A stretch of 64,000 bases of DNA from Perlabentimonas gracilis (lineage in GTDB: Bacteria > Bacteroidota > Bacteroidia > Bacteroidales > Tenuifilaceae), in contig NZ_JAANIG010000006.1 in NCBI RefSeq assembly GCF_011174675.1, positions 62,001-126,000 on the forward strand. Reading direction: 5' to 3'. Both the position numbers and the translations under genes were made by a program. The notes beneath the pieces are model-generated. The model was not told the DNA's origin. It saw nothing but the letters and a program-made list of their open reading frames with translations, and made no database searches. Shown here one piece after another: positions 54,229-61,996 of this stretch. The stretch's first letter is position 1. Each line of letters starts with the position of its first letter.

Positions 54229-56607
54229 ATGCTAAACTACAACCTAAAAACAGCCTTAAAGTTCCTACGCAAGAACAAAGCCTTTGCCGCCATAAATCTA
54301 ATTGGGCTATCCATTGCACTGGCAGTATCGTTTATTATTATTCTGCATGTGGTAAATGAACTTACCTACGATAGTTGCCACAAAAATAGAAAAGATGTTT
54401 ACAGAGTTTTTAACACCTTTACCGATGTTGATATATCCTCAGCAATCACACCCTATGTATTGGCATCAACCCTAAAGGCAGAATATCCACAGGTAAGAGA
54501 GGCTATTAACACCCGCCAACATAGAGATCTGTTTATAAAACAAAACGAGGAGCTTATCAGCATAAAAAATCCAATTGCTACAAGTTCTAGCGTATTCGAT
54601 GTTTTTACCATCCCGTTAGTAAGCAGTACTGGTACAGATGGATTTCTCGATGATAAATATTCCATTTGCCTATCGCAAAACCTTGCCCATAAACTCTTTG
54701 GCGATGGCGATGCGGTTGGGAAGGAGGTAACAACCATTGTTAACAATGAGGAGCAAATACTCAGGGTTACGGCAGTTTATAAGGATATGCCCCAAAATTC
54801 AAGCCTAAGGGCAGATTGTTTGATTAATGATCAGTGGACTGTTGCGCAGGTGAATAGCATTGATTGGATAGAGGGTAGTGCGGAAACTAGCTGGGGTTCC
54901 TTCTACTTCTGGACAACATGGGTGCTGCTCGATCCAGATATCAATCCCCATAGTTTTAGCCAAAATTTCAGGGAGCTAGAGAGCAGGTATTTGGGCGAAA
55001 ATCGACATCCTCAGTTTTTTCTTCAAAACCTTTCCGATGTTTATCTCCGATCCGATAACATAAACAGCTCGGGGCTAAAGGGGAGTATGAAGGATGTAAG
55101 GCTTTTCTCAATAATCGCAATTCTTATTGTGGTTGTTGCAGCTATAAACTATATCATTCTGTCAACAGCAGTGTCGGTTGGTAGAACAAAAGAGATGGCA
55201 GTGCGCAAAACCAATGGGGCACGAAACGCCCACGTTTTCCATCAGCTGCTAACCGAGTCAACAGTGCTGGTTCTGCTCGTGCTGCCGCTGGCATTTTTCT
55301 TAATGATGCAGGGCTTACCCTACGCCAACGAGCTATTCCAAAAACAAATCACCCTTATTGGCGCAAATATTCCAATTTACTTAGTGGTTTATCTTGGATC
55401 CGCACTCTTAATAGGTGGCATTTCGGGATTGTACACATCGCTGTGGCTTTCGCGCCAAAAGGTAATGAGTATTTTTAATAATCAGGTAAGTACGGGTCGA
55501 AGTAAAAACTACTTCCGTTCAATCCTTATAATCCTTCAGCTCGTAATCTTCAGCACTTTTGTTTCATGCATGCTTATTGTTCGCCACCAGTATCAGTTTG
55601 CTCTTAAAATGGATCCTGGCTTTCATAATGAGAATGTTCTTTTTCTGGAGATTGGTGATAATTTTAACCAGTACAATGCCTTGATGCAAGAGCTCAAAAG
55701 CAATCCAAATATTAAGATGGCTGGTGGAACCTACGCACCTCTACCCTCAGAGTACTTAGCAGGTTTCGATATTCCACATTACGATGAAAGTGAGATGTTG
55801 GTAGTGGTTGACCTTTTTGATGTGGACATAAACTTTCTGGAAACAGTTGGCATTAGCTTAGCCGAGGGTCGATTTTTCTCAGAAAACCTTACTGCCGATT
55901 CAGCTAAGTGCATTATAAATCAAGCTGCGGTAAATAAGTTGGGGATTAAGAACCCTTTGGGTAAAAGTTTACTCGATACATGGGAGGTAATTGGTGTGGT
56001 TAACGATTTTTACACAGGTTCAATTGAGAAAGAGGTTTCCCCAATGCTAATTATTATGTCTGGGTATTTTATTAATCAAGTTGCAATTCAGTATTTGCCC
56101 GGCTCTTTAAATGTGTTGTTGCCTTCGTTGCAATCCACTTGGCAAAGGCTAGCACCTAATATGGAATTCCGTTACTCATTAGTTGAAGATTTGATTCAGA
56201 AACTTTACGCCAAGGAGCAAAACCTAACTGTAGTGGTAACCCTATCGGCCTTTTTCATATTACTTGTTGCTTTGTTTGGCCTCTTTGGCCTAACCCTCTT
56301 CATTGCCCAGCGCCGCACTAAGGAGATAGGTATACGTAAGGTGCTTGGCAGTTCAGCCTCACAGATAGTTTTCTCATTTATAAAAACTAATCTATTATAT
56401 GTACTCATTGCGGTGGTCATCTCAACGCCAATAACCATAATGGTTATGCAGGAGTGGCTAAATAACTACGTGGAGCGCATTGACATTGGCTGGTGGGTTT
56501 TCGCCCTCACCTTTGCCATTGCGGCATTGGTGGTGGTGCTAACGGTGTTAGCGCACTCGTACAGGGCCGCTAAGGTAAACCCAGTAGAGGCATTGAGATA
56601 CGAGTAA
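54229..56607 (+). CDS. FtsX/MacB-like ABC transporter permease (NLKTALKFLRKNKAF subfamily)
   Basis: A 792-residue permease that starts MLNYNLKTALKFLRKNKAF. It is the close paralogue of the next gene (56821), with near-identical first 20 and last 100 residues. Coupling stretches are KEMAVRKTNGA and KEIGIRKVLGSS, both intact. The tail NPVEALRYE has native-type codons (GCATTGAGATACGAG) and TAA stop, and no 93-bp element. Hairpin B follows 7 bases after the stop. Confidence 0.9.
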   Translation: MLNYNLKTALKFLRKNKAFAAINLIGLSIALAVSFIIILHVVNELTYDSCHKNRKDVYRVFNTFTDVDISSAITPYVLASTLKAEYPQVREAINTRQHRDLFIKQNEELISIKNPIATSSSVFDVFTIPLVSSTGTDGFLDDKYSICLSQNLAHKLFGDGDAVGKEVTTIVNNEEQILRVTAVYKDMPQNSSLRADCLINDQWTVAQVNSIDWIEGSAETSWGSFYFWTTWVLLDPDINPHSFSQNFRELESRYLGENRHPQFFLQNLSDVYLRSDNINSSGLKGSMKDVRLFSIIAILIVVVAAINYIILSTAVSVGRTKEMAVRKTNGARNAHVFHQLLTESTVLVLLVLPLAFFLMMQGLPYANELFQKQITLIGANIPIYLVVYLGSALLIGGISGLYTSLWLSRQKVMSIFNNQVSTGRSKNYFRSILIILQLVIFSTFVSCMLIVRHQYQFALKMDPGFHNENVLFLEIGDNFNQYNALMQELKSNPNIKMAGGTYAPLPSEYLAGFDIPHYDESEMLVVVDLFDVDINFLETVGISLAEGRFFSENLTADSAKCIINQAAVNKLGIKNPLGKSLLDTWEVIGVVNDFYTGSIEKEVSPMLIIMSGYFINQVAIQYLPGSLNVLLPSLQSTWQRLAPNMEFRYSLVEDLIQKLYAKEQNLTVVVTLSAFFILLVALFGLFGLTLFIAQRRTKEIGIRKVLGSSASQIVFSFIKTNLLYVLIAVVISTPITIMVMQEWLNNYVERIDIGWWVFALTFAIAALVVVLTVLAHSYRAAKVNPVEALRYE

Positions 56608-56613
56608 GAATGA

Positions 56614-56646
56614 AGTCAAGGCTTCACTTTAAGTGAAACCTTGACT
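56614..56646. terminator. Hairpin repeat B, copy 2
   Basis: AGTCAAGGCTTCACTT and AAGTGAAACCTTGACT are inverted 16-base arms with one mismatch and a one-base loop, followed by an A-rich stretch. Same family as 47842-47882 and 61948-61982. Confidence 0.7.
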
Positions 56647-56725
56647 AAGTAAAAATAATAGCACAACTTAGAGAAAAACACATTGTAAAAAAATAAATCA
56701 ACCAACCTGCCCGCTCTACATGCCG

Positions 56726-56784
56726 CCTGCCGGTAGGCAGGGTAGACAGGCCACTGGCGGGTCAATCAATCCTGCCAGTGGCAG
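56726..56784. repeat. Cluster of small GC-rich palindromes
   Basis: CCTGCC-GGTA-GGCAGG (56726-56741), CCACTGGC with GCCAGTGG (56751-56781) and CTGCC-AGT-GGCAG (56772-56784) lie together, followed by repeated AATCAATC motifs up to the next gene. This fills the 213-base gap before the 56821 permease. They resemble the palindromes at 45335-45419. Confidence 0.75.
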
Positions 56785-56820
56785 CAGGCAATCAATCATT
56801 CATTCACCCAATCAACAACC

Positions 56821-59196
56821 ATGCTAACCTACAACCTAAAAACAGCACTAAAGTTCCTACGCAAGAACAAGGCCTTTGCCGTCATTAATCTTGTAGGGCT
56901 ATCCATTGCATTGGCAGTATCGTTTATAATTATTCTGTATGTAGTTAATGAGCTTAGCTACGATAGTTGCCATAAGAACCGAAAGGATGTGTATAGGGTG
57001 GTGAGCTATTTTGTTGATTTTGACCGAACGCAAGCAAGCACGCCATACATATTGGCATCAACGCTAAAGGATGAGTACCCTCAAGTGAGGGGTGCTGTTA
57101 ATGTACGCCCGCTTAGGGGTTTCGCCATTAAGCATAACAATGGGCTAATCCCCATTGGCAATCCCATTGGCACCAGCTCCGAGGTGTTCGACATATTCAC
57201 CCTACCCATTGTTGGCAGCATCGGCCCCAGTGGCTTTCTGGACGACAACTACTCCATTTGCCTTTCGCAAAGCCTTGCCGCCAAGCTATTTGAAAATGGC
57301 GATGTGGTGGGGAAGGATGTTGTTGCAATTATTAATAATGAGGAGCAAACACTTCGGGTTACAGCTGTTTTTAAGGATATTCCCAAAAATTCAACCTTTA
57401 CTGCCGATTGTTTTGTGAATGGGTTCTGGACTATTGCACCCATTAACTCAACATTCAACACAGATAATGCTGATGTTAACTGGATTTTCGAGTTTTGGCA
57501 AACTTGGATATTGCTTGAGGAGAATACTAACCCCAACGATATTGAGAGCCAATTCAGAGATTTTGAAAAGAAGTATATATATGATACACCACATGTGAAC
57601 TACTCCTTACAAAACCTCTCCGATGTGTATCTCGGTTCCGAGAACATTGGTAACTCAGGGCTTCAAGGCAACAAAAGGGATATACGGCTCTTTGCTCTAA
57701 TAGCACTGCTAATTTTAGTGGTTGCTGCCATAAACTACATAATCCTATCCACAGCGGTTTCCATTGGTAGAACCAAGGAGATTGGTGTGCGCAAAACCAA
57801 TGGGGCAAGAACCAGCCACCTTAGGCAACAACTACTAATGGAATCCACCATGCTAACCCTACTGGTGCTTCCCATAGCCTACTACCTTATGATGCTGGGG
57901 ATGCCCTACGCAAGCGATCTTTTTCAAAAGGAGTTACTCATTATCAAGGGGAATGTGATATACTACGTGCTGGTTTACATAGCCCTCACCATAGCCATTG
58001 GTATTGCATCGGGGCTATACACCTCAACATGGCTATCGAGGCTCAATGTGCTAAGCGTGTTGAAAAATCCTTTGGCTTCTGGACGGAGCAAGCACTCGTT
58101 TCAGTCGGGGCTTATTGTGCTTCAACTGGTGATATTCTGCTTTTTCGTGTCAAGCACGCTAATTGTCAACTCACAGTATAGGTTCAGCATCAAGAAAAAT
58201 CCTGGTTTCCACAACGAGAATCTTTTATTCCTGAATATTCGCAAGGGGAATACAAAATACCAACCTATTCTACAGGATATTCGCAGCGTACCGTATGTGA
58301 AAAGCGCAGCTGGAACAGGACAAGCCCTGCCAATGAGGGGATTGGGGATGATTTCTCTTCCCAATGCTCAGGATAATGACAAAAAGGTAACGGTTGTAGT
58401 ACTTGATGTAGATTACCACTTCCTCGAAACAATGGGCATAGAACTGGTTGAAGGACGATATTTTTCGGAGGACTATGGCAGCGATTTCACATCGTCGGGC
58501 ATTCTAAACCAAATAGCTGTTGCGCAGCTTGGCATTGAAAACCCGATAGGACACCAAGTCTCGAAGCCCTACAACATTATTGGAGTGGCAAAGGACTTCT
58601 ACTTTCAGTCGTTTCACACAGAGATTATGCCCTTAATGATAGTAATGACAGATGATTATATTGAGCAGATAGCCATTAAATACCAGCCCGAAACGTTAAC
58701 TCTGCTGCTGCCTCGTTTACAAGAACTATGGGAGAAACACACCCCCGATGAGCCTTTCCGGTTCTCGTTGGTGGAGGAGCTAACTAGCCGTCTCTACGAG
58801 AAGGAGCGCAAGCTGGTAACCACAGCCACTATGGCGGCACTATTCACGCTGATTATTGCCTGTATGGGCCTCTTTGGCCTAACCCTTTTTATAGTCCAGC
58901 GCCGCACCAAGGAGATAGGCATTCGCAAGGTGCTGGGTAGCTCAGCAACCCAAATAGTGCTGTCGTTTATAAAAACCAACTTGCTTTATGTGCTAATTGC
59001 TGTGGTAATATCAACGCCAATTACCATTCTGGTTATGAGGGAGTGGCTAAATAACTACGTGGAGCGCATTGACATTGGCTGGTGGATTTTCGCCCTTACC
59101 TTTGCCATTGCGGCATTGGTGGTGGTGCTAACGGTGTTGGCGCACTCGTACAGGGCCGCAAGGGTTAATCCGGTGGAAGCTCTCCGATACGAGTAG
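56821..59196 (+). CDS. FtsX/MacB-like ABC transporter permease (NLKTALKFLRKNKAF subfamily)
   Basis: A 791-residue permease, paralogue of the 54229 gene (start MLTYNLKTALKFLRKNKAF; coupling stretches KEIGVRKTNGA and KEIGIRKVLGSS). Unlike that paralogue, its last codons are those of the 93-bp element (GCTCTCCGATACGAGTAG), although the rest of its 3' end remains typical of its own subfamily (HSYRAARVNPVE). This shows that the element, not a whole gene end, was acquired. Confidence 0.9.
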   Translation: MLTYNLKTALKFLRKNKAFAVINLVGLSIALAVSFIIILYVVNELSYDSCHKNRKDVYRVVSYFVDFDRTQASTPYILASTLKDEYPQVRGAVNVRPLRGFAIKHNNGLIPIGNPIGTSSEVFDIFTLPIVGSIGPSGFLDDNYSICLSQSLAAKLFENGDVVGKDVVAIINNEEQTLRVTAVFKDIPKNSTFTADCFVNGFWTIAPINSTFNTDNADVNWIFEFWQTWILLEENTNPNDIESQFRDFEKKYIYDTPHVNYSLQNLSDVYLGSENIGNSGLQGNKRDIRLFALIALLILVVAAINYIILSTAVSIGRTKEIGVRKTNGARTSHLRQQLLMESTMLTLLVLPIAYYLMMLGMPYASDLFQKELLIIKGNVIYYVLVYIALTIAIGIASGLYTSTWLSRLNVLSVLKNPLASGRSKHSFQSGLIVLQLVIFCFFVSSTLIVNSQYRFSIKKNPGFHNENLLFLNIRKGNTKYQPILQDIRSVPYVKSAAGTGQALPMRGLGMISLPNAQDNDKKVTVVVLDVDYHFLETMGIELVEGRYFSEDYGSDFTSSGILNQIAVAQLGIENPIGHQVSKPYNIIGVAKDFYFQSFHTEIMPLMIVMTDDYIEQIAIKYQPETLTLLLPRLQELWEKHTPDEPFRFSLVEELTSRLYEKERKLVTTATMAALFTLIIACMGLFGLTLFIVQRRTKEIGIRKVLGSSATQIVLSFIKTNLLYVLIAVVISTPITILVMREWLNNYVERIDIGWWIFALTFAIAALVVVLTVLAHSYRAARVNPVEALRYE

Positions 59197-59271
59197 TGAG
59201 GAGAGCGGACATCCCGATGCATTTTTCGTAAGCTTCGAGGCACGAGAAGCCCCAGAAAAAGCAATCGGGAT
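59179..59271 (+). repeat. 93-bp tail-replacing palindromic element, copy 2
   Basis: Same length and ends as copies 1 and 3; it differs from copy 3 at 2 of 93 positions and from copy 1 at 5. The left hairpin GCTCTCC/GGAGAGC is intact. The flanks read GAAGC on the left and GAGGC on the right. Confidence 0.8.
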
Positions 59272-59296
59272 GGAGGCGTTGCGGTATGATAAGTAA
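59270..59296 (+). pseudogene. Vestigial permease tail (MEALRYDK-stop), copy 3
   Basis: ATG GAG GCG TTG CGG TAT GAT AAG TAA after the element reads M-E-A-L-R-Y-D-K-stop, a drifted version of the native EALRYE tail. Confidence 0.65.
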
Positions 59297-59313
59297 CACT
59301 CCTGACAGGGTTT

Positions 59314-59331
59314 AAAACGGTAAATACTTAC
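59314..59331 (-). pseudogene. Relic of a DUF4143 ATPase gene (last codons only)
   Basis: AAAACGGTAAATACTTAC is identical over 18 bases to 47943-47960, the 3' end of the DUF4143 gene. On the minus strand it reads K-Y-L-P-F-stop, as in GKYLPFFP. A CCTGACAGGG repeat lies on its left, as at the intact gene, and a palindrome on its right where the gene's promoter would be. The 1.1-kb body is missing. Confidence 0.7.
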
Positions 59332-59336
59332 AATAT

Positions 59337-59383
59337 TTTATCCGTGAAATTTTAAAATCCGATTTTAAAATTTCACGGATAAA
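59337..59383. repeat. Perfect 47-bp palindrome before the last permease
   Basis: Two 23-base arms (left begins TTTATCCGTGAAATTTTAAA) are exact inverted copies around a single central base at 59360. It corresponds in place to the imperfect palindrome upstream of the intact DUF4143 gene (49145-49181). It lies 31 bases before the permease ATG and could still act as an operator. Confidence 0.85.
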
Positions 59384-59414
59384 CTAATTTTTTTGAGTTA
59401 ACAATACACAGATT

Positions 59415-61841
59415 ATGGAACTAATAAGGATTATTCGTTCGCAGTGGCTTTGGTTTTCAACCAACGCCTTAGGCTGGGCCGTTGCCATGGGCAGCGTTGT
59501 GGCAGTTGCCGTTTTCGCCCTTGGCGAGTTTAGCTACGATAAGTTTCACTCCCAGTCCAATCAAATTTATCGGGTAACCCTCGAATACACCGATGGCTCA
59601 ACGGTTAATCATCCCGCCCGTGTGGTGGGCGAATGGCCTTTGACGCTTCAGAACGATTATACAGCTATCGAAAAGGTGGCTCGACTTGTCCCATTCCGCA
59701 AGTCGGTGGTTAGCATTAATACCGAAAAGTTCTACCTGAATCAAGCGTTCTCAACCGACAGCACTTTCTTTCAAGTGTTCAATATCGATATTATTGAAGG
59801 GCAGCGCACTGGCAATCTCACTCAGCCCAACAGGGTTTTGATTAGCCGAAGCATAGCGGAAAAGTACTTTGGCAACAGCAATGCCGTGGGCAAAACCGTG
59901 AGCATACTGGATCAGCAGCTCTCGGAGCCACTGAACTACACCGTAGAGGCAGTGTATGAGGATTTTCCTCGAAACTCGCATTTCCATCCACAGATACTGG
60001 CCTGGCTTACCCAAATACCCAACCAAACCACTTGGGCCTACACCTATTTCCTGATGGCAAAAGAGGCTGATGTTGAAGGATTCCGCCACGAGATAATGCA
60101 GAAATGGGAGCAAGAGAACCAAACCGATAGTCCCACTCCTGTAATCCATTTACAAAAACTAACCGATATACACCTGCACAGCAGCAAAACCCGAGAGATT
60201 GAGCAGAACGGAAGCATGCGCACACTCGTGCTGCTTATTATAGCCGCAGCCACAATCTTTACTATAGCCCTTGTTAACTTCCTAAACCTTTGCAGGGTTA
60301 AACTCATTGCCGACACCAAGCGGCTAACCACTAAAATGATAAATGGGGCGAAACGAAAGCACCTTGCCAAGGGTTTGGCTGTGGAGGGTTTAGTGCTCTT
60401 TGCTGCATCGGTTGTGCTGGCCTTTCCCCTTTCCGACAAACTCTCTCAGCAACTGGGTGTTAATGTCTTTAACAGCCAGTTCCCAGTAGCAATAGCCATT
60501 CTATTGGTAGGATTTCTGCTTGTAATTATTGCAATTTCTGTTGTGCCACTTTTTCTGGCCGATATTAAGGCCACCGCCACGGCAAAAGCAGCCAAAACCA
60601 AGCTATTCACCATACCGCTACTCTTACAGTTTACCCTTTCCATTCTGGCCATCGGCTGCACGGCTATTCTTATACGCCAGCTACAGCATATTAGCGAATT
60701 GCATCCTAAAGCCAATAGCAAGAGCACCATTGTAATGGCCAACAACCCATGGGAGGCCGTTCAGCGATTCGAGGTTTTTAAGGAAGAACTCCTGAAACAT
60801 CCCGAAATTCTTGGTGTAACAGGTGCAATGGAGGAGCCCGGAGGCGATATACTCGATGCTGTTGCCTTTGAGATGGAGGGCATTGGTGCCGATGTAGCCA
60901 AAACCATTAACATTTTTACCATCGACTCCAATTTCTTGAGCACCATAGGAGTTAATCCACTTGCGGGCACAGTGGAGTTGGGCTTCACCCCGTCGCGGGA
61001 GTGGGAGCAGGTTGCCATGGAGCTAAGCGCACTAAAAGTGTTAAATGGTATTGATAACGAGCAAACCAGAGCAATGGAGCAAAAGGTAGGCGGCTATCGC
61101 GAGAAGTACCTTCTAAACCAAAGCGCGCTAAAACTGCTTGGGATAGACAACCCTCATGATGCCATAGGCAAGCGATTTAGGCTCAATTTCCACCTACCCT
61201 ACCTTTTCCCTGATGGCGAAGTGGTGGGAGTTGTGCCCGACTTTCACTACACCAACCTATTTCGCGAGGAGAAGCCCTTAGCTATTGTGTCTCGTAAAAC
61301 CTTCACCCACTGCTTTATAGTGGATGCTCACCCTGCTCAGGTTGGCGCAGCCATTACTGCAATAGCCAAGGTTTGGGAACAGGTTAACCCCGACTACCCT
61401 TTTCATTACCAGCTAATTTCCGATGCATATCAGCAGGTTTACCGCAACGAGCGCTCGCAAATGCGGCTACTTTCCATCTTTACTATTATAGCTATCATCC
61501 TATCGTCGCTAGGCGTTTACGCCATGTCGGCATTCAATATGCAACGCAGGGTGAAGGAGATAGGCATCCGCAAGGTGAATGGGGCAAAAATTTGGGAGAT
61601 AATGGCCATGCTTAACCTTCGCTTTGTGAAGTGGGTTGCTATTGCCTTTGTAATTGCCACCCCCATTGCCTACTTCGCTATGGACAAGTGGCTTCAGAAT
61701 TTTGCATATCGCACCCAACTTAGTTGGTGGGTATTTGCGCTGGCGGGGTTAATGGCCTTGGTCATAGCCTTGCTAACCGTTAGCTGGCAGAGCTGGCTGG
61801 CTGCGAGGAGGAATCCGGTTGAGGCTCTCCGATACGAGTAG
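59415..61841 (+). CDS. FtsX/MacB-like ABC transporter permease (RSQW subfamily)
   Basis: An 808-residue permease, full-length paralogue of the 49219 gene and of the same length. The second-half coupling stretch is KEIGIRKVNGA; the first is eroded (TKRLTTKMINGAKR). The last five codons and stop are supplied by the third copy of the 93-bp element. It is the last gene of the array and converges with the TonB-dependent receptor gene, with a hairpin between. Confidence 0.9.
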   Translation: MELIRIIRSQWLWFSTNALGWAVAMGSVVAVAVFALGEFSYDKFHSQSNQIYRVTLEYTDGSTVNHPARVVGEWPLTLQNDYTAIEKVARLVPFRKSVVSINTEKFYLNQAFSTDSTFFQVFNIDIIEGQRTGNLTQPNRVLISRSIAEKYFGNSNAVGKTVSILDQQLSEPLNYTVEAVYEDFPRNSHFHPQILAWLTQIPNQTTWAYTYFLMAKEADVEGFRHEIMQKWEQENQTDSPTPVIHLQKLTDIHLHSSKTREIEQNGSMRTLVLLIIAAATIFTIALVNFLNLCRVKLIADTKRLTTKMINGAKRKHLAKGLAVEGLVLFAASVVLAFPLSDKLSQQLGVNVFNSQFPVAIAILLVGFLLVIIAISVVPLFLADIKATATAKAAKTKLFTIPLLLQFTLSILAIGCTAILIRQLQHISELHPKANSKSTIVMANNPWEAVQRFEVFKEELLKHPEILGVTGAMEEPGGDILDAVAFEMEGIGADVAKTINIFTIDSNFLSTIGVNPLAGTVELGFTPSREWEQVAMELSALKVLNGIDNEQTRAMEQKVGGYREKYLLNQSALKLLGIDNPHDAIGKRFRLNFHLPYLFPDGEVVGVVPDFHYTNLFREEKPLAIVSRKTFTHCFIVDAHPAQVGAAITAIAKVWEQVNPDYPFHYQLISDAYQQVYRNERSQMRLLSIFTIIAIILSSLGVYAMSAFNMQRRVKEIGIRKVNGAKIWEIMAMLNLRFVKWVAIAFVIATPIAYFAMDKWLQNFAYRTQLSWWVFALAGLMALVIALLTVSWQSWLAARRNPVEALRYE

Positions 61842-61916
61842 TGAGGAGAGCGGATATCCCGATGCATTTTTCGTAGGCTTCGAGGCACGAGAAGCCCCAG
61901 AAAAAGCAATCGGGAT
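61824..61916 (+). repeat. 93-bp tail-replacing palindromic element, copy 3
   Basis: Begins GCTCTCCGATACGAGTAG, in frame with the permease (A-L-R-Y-E-stop). Left hairpin GCTCTCC/GGAGAGC; right hairpin 61856-61916 with ATCCCGATGC and GCAATCGGGAT ends and inner stem GGCTTC/GAAGCC. Left flank GAGGC, right flank GAAGC. Confidence 0.8.
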
Positions 61917-61938
61917 GGAAGCCCTACAATATGAATAG
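61915..61938 (+). pseudogene. Vestigial permease tail (MEALQYE-stop), copy 4
   Basis: ATG GAA GCC CTA CAA TAT GAA TAG reads M-E-A-L-Q-Y-E-stop. It keeps the reading and stop of a native tail but with codons unlike both the element and the other vestigial tails; compare NPVKALQYE in the 38547 gene. Confidence 0.7.
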
Positions 61939-61947
61939 AACCAATAT

Positions 61948-61982
61948 TAGTCAAGGCTTCACTCAAAGTGAAACCTTGACTA
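61948..61982. terminator. Hairpin repeat B, copy 3 (between convergent genes)
   Basis: TAGTCAAGGCTTCACT and AGTGAAACCTTGACTA form a 16-base stem with one mismatch and a 3-base loop. It lies between the last permease and the convergent TonB-receptor stop and can act as a terminator for both. Confidence 0.7.
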
Positions 61983-61996
61983 GTAAAAATAAGGCG

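Noticed and set aside
54042-61916. Insertion sequences or transposon ends
   Set aside because: No transposase or integrase gene is present in the window; the elements are only 93 bp and would need to be moved by a factor encoded elsewhere.
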